Counted from the first letter of the stretch, positions 8,069 through 15,967 are shown. The stretch is DNA of 17,506 nucleotides from Oscillospiraceae bacterium (GCA_019422905.1 JAHZCM010000036.1:1-17506), one strand, 5' to 3'. The notes: a model not told the origin generated them from the sequence alone. Made by a program: numbers and translations.

Positions 8069-8137
8069 TAGTTACAATGACAATTTGAGTGCACGGGCTG
8101 TGTTGTGGCCCGCGAATTTACAGGAGGCAAAGTTCAA

Positions 8138-8554
8138 ATGAAAGCAAAGTCACTTCACTATTCCAAGGGCGGCAGCGTACAGCCGATCGCATCCGAAATC
8201 GGCAGAGTCATGCAGTGCGTATGTGATCAGATTCCCCCGGCATATCCCTGCGAGGGCGAGAAGGTCGTATTCATCGGCGTTGAGATGAACGGCAAGCTCC
8301 CGGGCCCGGTGGATCATTTCTGCAAAGACCTCAATCCGACCAGAACAAAGGGCGTTGCATTTTATGTGCTCAACAGCACGGGCAGCACAGCCGGCCTTGA
8401 AAACATCATCGCGACCATGAAGAAGAACGGCGTCGAGACTGTCGGCGAACCGCTGGGCATCGCCGTAAAGGGCGGCCTGTTCAAGAAGGGCACCCCGACG
8501 GATGCGGACATCAAGAAGGCGCTCGATTGGGCGGACAAGATTGCCAATATGTAA
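8138..8554 (+). CDS. Small flavodoxin-like domain protein
   Basis: A 138-aa protein that fits a single flavodoxin-like fold. MKAKSLHYSKGGSVQPIASE aligns with the first strand and phosphate loop of flavodoxins. The strand VVFIGVEMNGKLPGPVDHF resembles the second core strand and the following loop with K-L-P-x-P-V, as in many flavodoxin family proteins. Later come KGVAFYVLNSTGSTAGLE and a C-terminal helix. The phosphate loop reads YSKGGSVQ, not the usual S/T-x-T-G-N-T, so FMN binding is uncertain. The ATG at 8138 has AGGAGG (8122-8127) at good spacing; an in-frame GTG at 8105 lies before that site and was rejected. The gene is monocistronic between its own promoter and a terminator. Its partner and reaction are unknown; a role in electron transfer is only suggested. 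Confidence 0.8.
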   Translation: MKAKSLHYSKGGSVQPIASEIGRVMQCVCDQIPPAYPCEGEKVVFIGVEMNGKLPGPVDHFCKDLNPTRTKGVAFYVLNSTGSTAGLENIIATMKKNGVETVGEPLGIAVKGGLFKKGTPTDADIKKALDWADKIANM

Positions 8555-8578
8555 TCCTTTGTTTTTATTAACATCCAT

Positions 8579-8610
8579 AAAAAAAGGGCGGCTCCGGCCG
8601 CTCTTTTTTC
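8579..8610 (+). terminator. Intrinsic terminator after the flavodoxin-like gene
   Basis: GGGCGGC and GCCGCTC pair around a 4-base loop (TCCG), with an A-run before and six T's after. It lies about 25 bases past the stop codon at 8554, which supports a single-gene transcript. Confidence 0.9.
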
Positions 8611-8623
8611 TGTTTTTGCGGAC

Positions 8624-8652
8624 TGTACAAAGCGGCGTGTTCGGTGTAAACT
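8624..8652 (+). promoter_or_regulatory. Weak candidate promoter for the MATE gene, with ACTGTAC direct repeats
   Basis: TGTACA (8624-8629) and TAAACT (8647-8652) are 17 bases apart, each matching 4 of 6 consensus bases. ACTGTAC occurs at 8622-8628 and again at 8650-8656, so the repeats overlap both promoter boxes and might bind a regulator. This is the only candidate seen between the terminator and the MATE start, and it is weak. Confidence 0.3.
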
Positions 8653-8694
8653 GTACGGGATAAAAACTTCCCCAGCAAAGCGAGTGTATTTTTC

Positions 8695-10038
8695 ATGACA
8701 AAAGAAATGACGCACGGCTCGCCCATGAAGCTGATTCTGGGCTTCACCATACCCCTTCTTTTCGGCAATCTGTTTCAGCAGTTTTATTCGATGGTCGATA
8801 CGATCATTGTCGGTCGGGTTCTCGGAACCGGCCCGCTGGCAGCGGTGGGTTCCACCGGCTCGGTGACGTTTCTGATCATCGGGTTTTGCCTGGGTCTGTG
8901 CAGCGGTTTTTCGATCCCGGTAGCGCAGCGCTTCGGCAGCGGTGATTATGAGGAGCTGCGGCGGTTCATCGGCAATGCGGTCTGGCTCTGCGTGGGCTTT
9001 GGCTCCCTGCTCACGGTGCTGACCGTGGTGTTCTGCCGGAATATTCTCGAGCTGATGGGCACGCCGGCGGACATCATCGACGACGCTTACGCGTATCTCG
9101 TGATTATTTTCGCCGGTATTCCGGCGACTATCCTGTACAATATGCTGTCGGGCATTCTTCGCGCCCTTGGAGACAGCCGCACCCCGGTCGTTTTTCTTGT
9201 GGTGGCCTCCGTCATCAACATCGCGCTCGACATCGTTTTGATCGTATTTGTTCCGCTCGGCGTGGCGGGCGCCGCAATCGCCACGGTGGCGTCTCAGCTT
9301 GTTGCGGGGCTGGCCTGCCTCCTGTACGCCGGTCGCCACTATGAGGTGCTCCGCATGGTGCGAGACAACTTCAAATTCCGCATGCCCTGCATTCGCCGTC
9401 TGCTCAGCATGGGCATCCCGATGGCGCTGCAAACCTCCATTACGGCAATCGGCAGCGTGATCCTGCAGGCTTCGGTCAATTCGCTGGGCTCCGTCGCGGT
9501 AGCCAGCGTCACGGCGGGCAGCAAGCTGTATATGTTTTTCGCCTGCGCGTATGACGCGATGGGCGTTACCATGTCCACCTACAGCGGCCAGAATATCGGC
9601 GCGCGGAAAGTGGACCGGATTGAGCGGGGCGTAAAGGCGTGCGGCATTATCGGCATCGTGTATTCCATACTGGCCTTTCTCGTCATCTTGTTTTTCGGAA
9701 AGCTCCTGCTTCGGCTCTTTGTGGATGCGGGCGAAGCGGCGATCATCGACGCGGCGTACCAGTACCTGTTCACAAGCGGGGTATTCCTGATCCCGCTGAC
9801 CTTTGTCAATGTGCTGCGCCTGACGATACAGGGCATGGGATACAGCCGTCTCGCAATGTTTGCGGGGGTGTTTGAGATGATTGCGCGCGGCATGACCGGC
9901 GCGGTGCTGGTGCCGATTTTTGGCTTCTCGGCGGCGTGCTTTGCCGGGCCGATTGCATGGCTGATGGCGGACTTTTTCCTGATCCCGGCCTATTTCCATG
10001 TTATCCGCTGCGCGCGGCGCGGCGAGGGCGTTTACTGA
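8695..10038 (+). CDS. MATE-family multidrug/toxin efflux transporter
   Basis: Integral membrane antiporter that exports organic cations or other toxic compounds in exchange for Na+ or H+; the substrate cannot be told from sequence. At 447 aa it has the family length and about 12 membrane helices in two related halves. The N-terminal GSPMKLILGFTIPLLFGNLF followed by QQFYSMVDTIIVGRVLG is the signature of clostridial MATE proteins. The second half repeats the pattern around MGIPMALQTSITAIGSVILQ. The ATG at 8695 has no good ribosome binding site, and an in-frame ATG at 8707 (MTHGSP) is a possible alternative. The stop TGA overlaps the start of the next gene (TGATG), so the pair is co-translated. 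Confidence 0.94.
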   Translation: MTKEMTHGSPMKLILGFTIPLLFGNLFQQFYSMVDTIIVGRVLGTGPLAAVGSTGSVTFLIIGFCLGLCSGFSIPVAQRFGSGDYEELRRFIGNAVWLCVGFGSLLTVLTVVFCRNILELMGTPADIIDDAYAYLVIIFAGIPATILYNMLSGILRALGDSRTPVVFLVVASVINIALDIVLIVFVPLGVAGAAIATVASQLVAGLACLLYAGRHYEVLRMVRDNFKFRMPCIRRLLSMGIPMALQTSITAIGSVILQASVNSLGSVAVASVTAGSKLYMFFACAYDAMGVTMSTYSGQNIGARKVDRIERGVKACGIIGIVYSILAFLVILFFGKLLLRLFVDAGEAAIIDAAYQYLFTSGVFLIPLTFVNVLRLTIQGMGYSRLAMFAGVFEMIARGMTGAVLVPIFGFSAACFAGPIAWLMADFFLIPAYFHVIRCARRGEGVY

Positions 10039-10433
10039 TGCGCCGGAAAGCGCTCGGGCGCGGCATAATGGGGGTTCTGCTGCTTGCCGCTGCGCTTCTT
10101 CTGCTCTACCATTGCCCGTTCCGTTATCTCTTCGGCGTGGCCTGCCCCGGCTGCGGTATGACGCGGGCGCTCTGGCACGCGGTATTCTCGGATTTTGAAA
10201 CGGCTTTTTCGTATCAGCCGCTGTTTCCGCTGCTGATTCCGGCCGCGCTGTGGATCGGTTTGCAGCAGCGCGGGCAGCTTCGCGTTTCCGCACGCGGCAA
10301 ATCGATGTGCCTTATGGCGTTTGCCGGCCTGTTCGTTTTCGTGTATGTGCTGCGGCTGGCCGCGGGCGATCCGGTCGTTGCGCCGGATCTGGAAAACGGC
10401 CTTCTTGAACGCGTTTGGCATAGCCTTTTATGA
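10038..10433 (+). CDS. DUF2752 domain membrane protein
   Basis: A 131-aa membrane protein with the DUF2752 hallmark CPGCGMTRA at residues 36-44. Hydrophobic segments lie at about 9-25, 60-76 and 89-107. The function of the family is not established; the paired cysteines could bind metal or be redox active, which is speculation. The start was set at the ATG that overlaps the MATE stop (TGATG). A longer reading from 9936 would lie inside the MATE gene, is not hydrophobic in the right way and has no ribosome binding site. Tight coupling suggests it is made with the transporter, although DUF2752 genes are not known to be transport partners. Confidence 0.88.
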   Translation: MRRKALGRGIMGVLLLAAALLLLYHCPFRYLFGVACPGCGMTRALWHAVFSDFETAFSYQPLFPLLIPAALWIGLQQRGQLRVSARGKSMCLMAFAGLFVFVYVLRLAAGDPVVAPDLENGLLERVWHSLL

Positions 10434-10465
10434 GGGCTGAAGGCGGCAGCATGTATAAAATAATG

Positions 10466-10505
10466 AAGAAAGAGCTGCTCCCGGGGTTAGGAACAGCTCT
10501 TTTCG
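10466..10505. terminator. Bidirectional intrinsic terminator between convergent genes
   Basis: AAAGAGCTG and CAGCTCTTT pair at 10469-10502, with an additional TCC/GGA inside after one mismatch. T's follow on the plus strand, and on the minus strand a T-rich tract (TCTTTCTTCATTATTTT) follows. It ends both the MATE-DUF2752 transcript and the DUF4234 transcript. Confidence 0.85.
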
Positions 10506-10524
10506 GTTTAGAAGATTTATAGGA

Positions 10525-10971
10525 TCAGATACCGTTTGCGTTGTAGCTGTTTGCGATGAAGTTCATAGCCTCGCAAACCTTGTTTGCATAGATAAACGGA
10601 CCGACAATGATGAAGCTGCCGAGAATATTCCAGAGCCAGAAGGTGGAGGCGCCGAGGTCGGTCTGCATGCCGCGGGCACGGGCCTCATCGCCGATGCGCT
10701 GGGTCAACTGGTGGAACCAGACGAGAGAGAAAATGCCGCATGTGATTTCCTGAAGCAGGAAGAAAACGAGGCAGTAATGCATGGTCTTCTTGCCGTCGCG
10801 TCTGGACGCCATGATATTCATGTCCTCGCCGACGCCGGACCAGAAAACGATCGTGTAAATACCGCAGGTGATAATACCGAAAACGATCAGCTTCCACATG
10901 GCTCTGTCGTTTTTCATCAGCCGCATCGGCATGGGCGCCGGAGCGGGCTGCTGGTAAGGTGTGTTGCTCAT
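10525..10971 (-). CDS. DUF4234 domain membrane protein
   Basis: A 148-aa membrane protein of the DUF4234 type. After a Pro/Gln/Met-rich cytoplasmic-looking tail (1-20), three hydrophobic units follow at about 25-46, 64-88 and 110-130. The first two share an ITCGI(Y/F)-x-x-V(F/W) motif (residues 34-45 and 76-87), each followed by a polar helix; the third unit (GPFIYANKVCEAMNFIA) looks like a diverged copy. The role of the family is unknown. The ribosome binding site is AAAGGA, about 12 bases before the ATG. The gene stands alone, with a strong promoter at 11053-11081 and a terminator shared with the convergent DUF2752 gene. Confidence 0.85.
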   Translation of the reverse strand: MSNTPYQQPAPAPMPMRLMKNDRAMWKLIVFGIITCGIYTIVFWSGVGEDMNIMASRRDGKKTMHYCLVFFLLQEITCGIFSLVWFHQLTQRIGDEARARGMQTDLGASTFWLWNILGSFIIVGPFIYANKVCEAMNFIANSYNANGI

Positions 10972-11006
10972 AGGAGTCTACCATCCTTTCACAAAGGAAA
11001 AATTCA

Positions 11007-11038
11007 GCGGAAGGCCCATACCCCAAAGGCCAAGCCGC
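11007..11038 (-). other. Leader hairpin of the DUF4234 gene
   Basis: Two nested 4-bp GC stems occur in the 75-nt leader: GCGG/CCGC (11007-11010 with 11035-11038) and GGCC/GGCC (11013-11016 with 11028-11031). They are separated by a small A-rich internal loop. The hairpin begins about 8 bases from the predicted transcript start. Confidence 0.4.
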
Positions 11039-11052
11039 ATAACTATACAAAG

Positions 11053-11081
11053 AGACTAGCATAAAATTATATTACTGTCAA
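11053..11081 (-). promoter_or_regulatory. Predicted strong sigma-A promoter of the DUF4234 gene
   Basis: On the minus strand there is a perfect -35 TTGACA (11081-11076), a 17-base AT-rich spacer and TAGTCT (11058-11053), with TGC just before it (extended -10). The predicted start near 11046 leaves a leader of about 75 nt. Confidence 0.75.
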
Positions 11082-11181
11082 GAGCTTTGAAATAACTTAG
11101 TAGAAAATGCAGAAATTTGTCGTCGTTATGGCATATATGCACAAAAAGCAGGGGGATTCCGGGGCGTAAGAGAGCTTATAA

Positions 11182-11228
11182 AAAAAGAATGGAAAGGCCG
11201 GCAGTCCGCAGATTGCCGGCCTTTCCAT
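11182..11228 (-). terminator. Strong intrinsic terminator after the foldase-like lipoprotein
   Basis: A perfect 15-bp inverted repeat (11189-11203 with 11214-11228) with GGCCGGCA at its core is followed on the minus strand by TTCTTTTTTT. It lies about 22 bases past the stop codon at 11251. It is the strongest hairpin in the window. Confidence 0.93.
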
Positions 11229-11250
11229 ATATAAGAGAATACCGATTCGA

Positions 11251-12390
11251 TTATTCCGATTCTTCGCTGCTTTCCGCCTCGGAAGAGGTCTCGCTGCTTT
11301 CCTCCGGCGTGGAGGAGGTGCCGTTCTTTGTGGTATCCGTAAACATAGAGGGCTGATAGCGGCTGATCGCCTTCTGATTCAGCTCAACGCCTTCCACAGC
11401 CTCGGCGGCTTCGCGGACGTAATCCTGAAATTCCTCGTTCTTCATCTCGATCATCAGGGAGAGGCGGCTGTCCTCATCTTCGAGCGTTTCCGAGACGCTG
11501 TCGGCGATCGGCCTGCGGCGCAGAAGCACCATATAATTGGAGGCTTCGAAAATCTCAACGTCGTTTTCGGCCATGCCTTCGAGCGTTTCAATAAATACGG
11601 TGGGCAGATACGCGGAGGTCATGCCATCGTGATCGTTGATGCCGGACTGGTAGGAGGCGTCCTCCTCGATTTCAAGGGCGTACGTATTGGATGCGTCCGA
11701 AACGGTTGTGTCGCCGTCCAGAATGTCTGCCTTGAATTTCTCCAGGCGCTCGGTGAGCTCCTCCTTTTCCTCGTCGGTCATATCCGCGGAATTTCCGTCC
11801 GCGTCCGTTTTGGTGAGCGGTGCGATGAAATATTCGTAGCTGTAGTAATTGTCGGTATAATGGCTGCGGATATCCGCCTCCGGGATTTCGCGCTCGCCGC
11901 CTTCGCCGTACAGCGCCTCAAAGACCTTGAGGTAGGCGACGTTATACTGGGAGTAGGCGATATCAAAGGAGGTTTTCGCGATACCGTATTCCTCCAGCGC
12001 GGAGCCAAAATACGACCAGTAATTCGTGGTGGTCTGCAGAGCCTGTGCATAGTCCGCGTCGTCCATTTCGAGGCCGAGACGCGCCAGTTCGTCCTGCATC
12101 CAGAAATACTGGTTTACGTACATCTTCGCGCGGTCCGTGATCCATGTGGCGGCAGGCGTGCCGTCGATCTCGCCTTTCAGCACTTCCGTTTCCGTATCGA
12201 TCTGCGCGGCCGCTTCATTGTACGCGACGGAAAGATAATAGATATATGCGCCGACCGGCAGCTCCGTGTCGTTCTTCTTGGCCGACCAGGTCAGCTCCGC
12301 ATCGTAGCAGCCGGCGAGGCTGAAGCTCAGGACGAGCGCGAGCAGAAGCGCCGCGGCGCTTTTTATAAACTTCTTCATTGTATGTTCCAT
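11251..12390 (-). CDS. Foldase-like lipoprotein (SurA/PrsA-type, divergent)
   Basis: A 379-aa predicted extracytoplasmic lipoprotein: basic start MEHTMKKFIKS, hydrophobic stretch, then lipobox SLAGC with the lipidated Cys at residue 28. The rest is largely helical and acidic, with a SurA-N/trigger-factor-like feel, such as EVLKGEIDGTPAATWITDRA followed by helices with many Tyr, Asp and Glu. ASNYMVLLRRRPI near 310 resembles the end of a parvulin domain, but no clear parvulin active site is visible. The C-terminus (about 359-379) is a low-complexity Ser/Glu tail. AGGA lies about 5 bases before the first ATG; the Met at codon 5 is an alternative. It follows pth-mfd, where foldase genes often lie in Firmicutes, but has its own promoter. 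It could instead be a binding or structural lipoprotein. Confidence 0.72.
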   Translation of the reverse strand: MEHTMKKFIKSAAALLLALVLSFSLAGCYDAELTWSAKKNDTELPVGAYIYYLSVAYNEAAAQIDTETEVLKGEIDGTPAATWITDRAKMYVNQYFWMQDELARLGLEMDDADYAQALQTTTNYWSYFGSALEEYGIAKTSFDIAYSQYNVAYLKVFEALYGEGGEREIPEADIRSHYTDNYYSYEYFIAPLTKTDADGNSADMTDEEKEELTERLEKFKADILDGDTTVSDASNTYALEIEEDASYQSGINDHDGMTSAYLPTVFIETLEGMAENDVEIFEASNYMVLLRRRPIADSVSETLEDEDSRLSLMIEMKNEEFQDYVREAAEAVEGVELNQKAISRYQPSMFTDTTKNGTSSTPEESSETSSEAESSEESE

Positions 12391-12419
12391 GCCTTTCCTG
12401 TTTAAATGTGCTATTCGTT

Positions 12420-12448
12420 ATTATAACGCGAATCACATGAATTGTCCA
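12420..12448 (-). promoter_or_regulatory. Predicted strong sigma-A promoter of the lipoprotein gene
   Basis: On the minus strand, TGGACA (12448-12443), 17 bases, then a perfect TATAAT (12425-12420). The start near 12413 leaves a leader of only about 23 nt. No convincing terminator separates it from mfd, so read-through from pth-mfd may add to it. Confidence 0.78.
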
Positions 12449-12493
12449 GCATCTTAACACGGGAATGTGTATTTCCTGTGACGGCGGGACCGC

Positions 12494-15400
12494 TTATTTT
12501 GAGCTTTCTTCTCCGCAGAGGATTTTGAGCGTGTCCTCCAGCACATCGAGCGGGGGCTTTCCGGCAAGCGCCACGCTGATATACGGGCGGCTGCCCGCGG
12601 AGAGCATGACCTTGTTCGGCATGCCCTGAATCAGCCGCTTGACGCGCTCCATATCAAATTTATCCTTGTAGAGCAGAATGGCGTTTGCCTGCTGCTTGAC
12701 CTCCGTGATGCCGAGCGAGGTCGCGCGGCTGCGCAGGAGAGCGATGTCGATCAGGCCGTATACGCTTTCCGGCGGCTCGCCGAAGCGGTCGATCAGCTCG
12801 TCGACGACGTCGCTCGAGTCCTCGTAGGTTTTGATATCCGCGATGCGGCGGTATACCTCCAGACGCAGGGCGGTGGAATCGATATAGCTTTCCGGAATGT
12901 GCGCCTGCACCTGCATGTCGACGGCGCATTCCTCCACGGGTACCTCGGGTGTTTCGCCTTTCATCAGCGCGATCGCTTCGTTCAGGAGCTTCAGATACAT
13001 GTCGTAGCCGACGCTCTCCATATGACCGTGCTGTTCGCCGCCGAGGATGTTGCCCGCGCCGCGGATCTCAAGGTCGCGCATGGCAATCTTGAAGCCGGAG
13101 CCGAATTCCGTGAATTCGCGGATGGCGGAGAGGCGCTTCTGGGAGATCTCGCTGAGCACCTTTCCACGCGTGAATGTGAAATAGGCGTAGGCGCGCCGTG
13201 CGCTGCGGCCCACGCGCCCGCGGAGCTGGTGGAGCTGGGACAGGCCCATGCGGTCGGCGTTGTCGATGATCAGCGTATTGGCGTTCGGTACGTCCACGCC
13301 GGTCTCGATGATCGTCGTGCAGACGAGGATATCGATTTCATGTTCGATCAGCCTGCGCCAGACCTCGGAAAGCTCCTGCTCGCTCATCTTGCCGTGGCCG
13401 ATGCCGATGCGCGCTTCCGGAACCCGCGCCTGAATGCCCGCGGCGACGCGCTCAATGGACGCCACGTCGTTGTGCAGGTAGTAGACCTGTCCGCCGCGGC
13501 GCAGCTCCTTTTTGATCGCGTCCGCGATGATGCCCGGATCGTATTCGAGCACATAGGTCTGCACGGGATGGCGGTCGTGCGGGGCCTCTTCGATGACCGA
13601 CATGTCCCGGATGCCGGAGAGCGCCATATTCAGCGTGCGGGGGATCGGCGTTGCGGAGAGCGTCAGCACGTCCGCCGATTTGCAGACCTCCTTGAGCCGC
13701 TCCTTTTGCTGTACGCCGAAGCGCTGCTCCTCGTCGATGATGACGAGGCCGAGATCCTTGAACTGCACGTCCTTGGAAACGAGCCGGTGCGTGCCGACGA
13801 TCAGGTCGATGCTGCCGCGCTTCAGCTTGCGCAGAATCTCTTCCTGCTGCTTCGGCGTGCGGAAGCGCGAGAGCAGCTCGATGTCTACCGGGAAGCCTTC
13901 CATGCGCTTTAAGACCGTTTGGTAATGCTGCCAGGCAAGGATGGTCGTCGGCACGAGGATCGCGCACTGCTTGCCCGAAGTGACGCATTTGAACGCTGCG
14001 CGCAGCGCGACCTCGGTTTTGCCGAAGCCGACGTCGCCGCAGAGCAGGCGGTCCATCGGTACGTCGCGCTCCATATCATTTTTGATTTCATTGATGCAGC
14101 GGAGCTGATCCTCCGTCTCGTTGTATTCAAAGTGCGCCTCGAAATCGTGCTGCCAGTCCGTATCCTCCGGAAAGGCGTAGCCCTTCTGCTTCATGCGCTG
14201 GGCATACAGGACGATCAGCTCTTTCGCAATGTCCTTGACAGCGGCGCGCACCCTCGTTTTTGCCTTCTGCCACTCGGCGCCGCCGAGCCGGTGCAGCTTT
14301 ACGCCGGCATCCTCTCTGGGGCCGATGTATTTTGCGACCATATCGAGCTGTGTGACCGGCACGTACAGCGTGTCGTTCTTTGCATAGCGCAGCTTGATGT
14401 AGTCCTTGGTCACGCCCTGCATGTCGATCTTATGGATGCCTTCAAAAATGCCGATGCCGTGCGTGGAGTGCACCACATAATCGCCGACAGACAGCTCCGC
14501 GAGGCTGTAGATCTCGCGGCTGTTTTTATCCTTCTTCTTCGGCTTCTGCCGGACCGTATTGACCCGCCCATGGGTGATCAGCGTGAATTTCACGTTCGGG
14601 TATTCAAAGCCTGCCGAGAGCGTGCCGGTCGTCACGGCGACGGTGCCGGGCGCGACGGAGGAGACGCTCTCAAAGTAACCGGCGGGGAGGCCGGCCTCCT
14701 TGAGGTCGGCGGCGACGGTCCTCGCGGTGCGCTCTGTACCCGCCAGCACCACACAGGCGTGGCGGTTGTGCAGCGCGGAAGCGAGGTCCTCCGCGAGAAG
14801 CTGTGTGCTGCCGCCCCAGACGGAAAGCTGACGCACGGTCATGTTGGAGATCGACTGCACCGGCGTGTCGTAGCTGCCGCGCGCAAAGGCGTCGAGATAG
14901 ACGCTCGCGGTATCCTCGGCGCGGGCCAACGCATATTCATACGTTTCCGAGTATGTATCGAGGCCGCGGCAGAGCACGCCCTCGGTGAACAGGCCGCGCA
15001 CGTCCTCGCCCCACTGCCAAAGGGTGGTGCGCATGCGCTCCTTGAGCTTGGCGCCCTCTGAAAAGAAGAGCAGGGCGTCCGTGCCGAAATAGCTGAACAG
15101 CGTGCAGGGCTTTTCATATATAAAGGTATAGTATTTGTCGAGCGAGCCGAAGTGCAGGCCGGCCTGCAGCTTCTCCGCTTCACGGAAGAGAATTTCCTTG
15201 GCCGCAGGCGCGGCCTTGCCCCGGAGCGTACCCGCGTGGGCGGTGATCTTTTTTGCGAGCAGCGCGGCGCTGTCGGGCACGACCTCCACGGCAGGGGAGA
15301 TCGTCACGCTGCCGATGGATTCGGTGCGGCGCTGTGTCTCCGCATCGAAATAGGAGATCGTGTCAATTTCGTCGCCCCAAAACTCGATGCGCACCGGCGA

Positions 15401-15967
15401 CTGCCCGCCGGGAGAGTAGAAATCGACGATGCCGCCGCGGCGCGCAAACTGGCCTGTGCCGTCAATCTGGTCGGCGCGGATATAGCCGCAGCGCACAAGC
15501 GCTCTGGCGGTATCCTCCACGGTGATCTGCTGCCCGCTCTCAAGCCGGATGGTGCGCTCGCGGAGCTTATCCGGCGGCAGGGCGTACTGCAGCGCCGCGT
15601 CAATCGTGGTGACGATGCAGCGGCATGCCCCGTTTTGCAGGAGCGTCAGCGCCTCGATGCGCTGGCGTTCGTATTCATGCGAGCTGCCCTCCGTATCCCG
15701 CAGGCTGAAATCCCGGAGTGGGTAAAACGCGGCGGGCGTGCCCATTGCGTTCAGGTCGTCCAGAATGCGGGTGGCTTCGGCTTCGTCCCCGGCGAGGACA
15801 AGCCCCGGCTGCTGCATTGCGCAAAGCAGCGTGTGGATGATGCCCGCCTTATGGATGGAGGAAACGCCGGTTACGGCGGCGGGGGTCCTGCCGCGCCGCA
15901 CCGCGTTTTCGAGGGCGCGGTATTCAGGGACGCGGCCCAGCGCGTCTGTGAGAAAATGCATACTCAT
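12494..15967 (-). CDS. mfd: Transcription-repair coupling factor Mfd
   Basis: ATP-driven DNA translocase that removes RNA polymerase stalled at DNA lesions and recruits UvrA. At 1157 aa it is full length. The N-terminal UvrB-like module spans about 1-330. The RNA-polymerase-interacting (CarD-like) domain is at about 490-560 (LSVGDYVVHSTHGIGIFEG). The RecG-like translocase has Walker A GDVGFGKT (644-651), DEEQ (745-748), SATPIPRT (771-778) and QLRGRVGRS (914-922). The C-terminal regulatory domain (D7) covers about 1010-1157. No motif is damaged. AAGGGA precedes the ATG. It starts 19 bases after pth, the usual Firmicutes order, and the two are probably one transcript. Confidence 0.98.
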   Translation of the reverse strand: MSMHFLTDALGRVPEYRALENAVRRGRTPAAVTGVSSIHKAGIIHTLLCAMQQPGLVLAGDEAEATRILDDLNAMGTPAAFYPLRDFSLRDTEGSSHEYERQRIEALTLLQNGACRCIVTTIDAALQYALPPDKLRERTIRLESGQQITVEDTARALVRCGYIRADQIDGTGQFARRGGIVDFYSPGGQSPVRIEFWGDEIDTISYFDAETQRRTESIGSVTISPAVEVVPDSAALLAKKITAHAGTLRGKAAPAAKEILFREAEKLQAGLHFGSLDKYYTFIYEKPCTLFSYFGTDALLFFSEGAKLKERMRTTLWQWGEDVRGLFTEGVLCRGLDTYSETYEYALARAEDTASVYLDAFARGSYDTPVQSISNMTVRQLSVWGGSTQLLAEDLASALHNRHACVVLAGTERTARTVAADLKEAGLPAGYFESVSSVAPGTVAVTTGTLSAGFEYPNVKFTLITHGRVNTVRQKPKKKDKNSREIYSLAELSVGDYVVHSTHGIGIFEGIHKIDMQGVTKDYIKLRYAKNDTLYVPVTQLDMVAKYIGPREDAGVKLHRLGGAEWQKAKTRVRAAVKDIAKELIVLYAQRMKQKGYAFPEDTDWQHDFEAHFEYNETEDQLRCINEIKNDMERDVPMDRLLCGDVGFGKTEVALRAAFKCVTSGKQCAILVPTTILAWQHYQTVLKRMEGFPVDIELLSRFRTPKQQEEILRKLKRGSIDLIVGTHRLVSKDVQFKDLGLVIIDEEQRFGVQQKERLKEVCKSADVLTLSATPIPRTLNMALSGIRDMSVIEEAPHDRHPVQTYVLEYDPGIIADAIKKELRRGGQVYYLHNDVASIERVAAGIQARVPEARIGIGHGKMSEQELSEVWRRLIEHEIDILVCTTIIETGVDVPNANTLIIDNADRMGLSQLHQLRGRVGRSARRAYAYFTFTRGKVLSEISQKRLSAIREFTEFGSGFKIAMRDLEIRGAGNILGGEQHGHMESVGYDMYLKLLNEAIALMKGETPEVPVEECAVDMQVQAHIPESYIDSTALRLEVYRRIADIKTYEDSSDVVDELIDRFGEPPESVYGLIDIALLRSRATSLGITEVKQQANAILLYKDKFDMERVKRLIQGMPNKVMLSAGSRPYISVALAGKPPLDVLEDTLKILCGEESSK

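Noticed and set aside
8105..8554. GTG start for the flavodoxin-like gene
   Set aside because: It lies upstream of the AGGAGG site and adds residues foreign to the fold; ATG at 8138 is better.
8362..10293. Long open frame (643 codons) on the minus strand opposite the MATE gene
   Set aside because: Composition is Arg/His/Ala/Asp-rich with no domain signal and it mirrors the codon phase of MATE; it also crosses the terminator and the flavodoxin-like gene. A shadow of GC-rich coding sequence.
9936..10433. Longer version of the DUF2752 protein
   Set aside because: The extension lies inside the MATE gene; the TGATG start at 10038 fits the domain and coupling.
11131..11140. GCATATATGC palindrome
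   Set aside because: Ten-base palindrome in AT-rich spacer with no promoter or repeat context; likely chance.
11129..11170. Tiny plus-strand ORF (13 codons) in the spacer after the DUF4234 promoter
   Set aside because: No ribosome binding site and no promoter on that strand.
12450..12493. Imperfect hairpin after mfd as a terminator
   Set aside because: Stem has mismatches and no U-run follows; not convincing.
13919..15061. 380-codon open frame on the plus strand inside mfd
   Set aside because: Antisense shadow of mfd; no ribosome binding site and no family resemblance. The same applies to 12899-13912 and 15152-15997.
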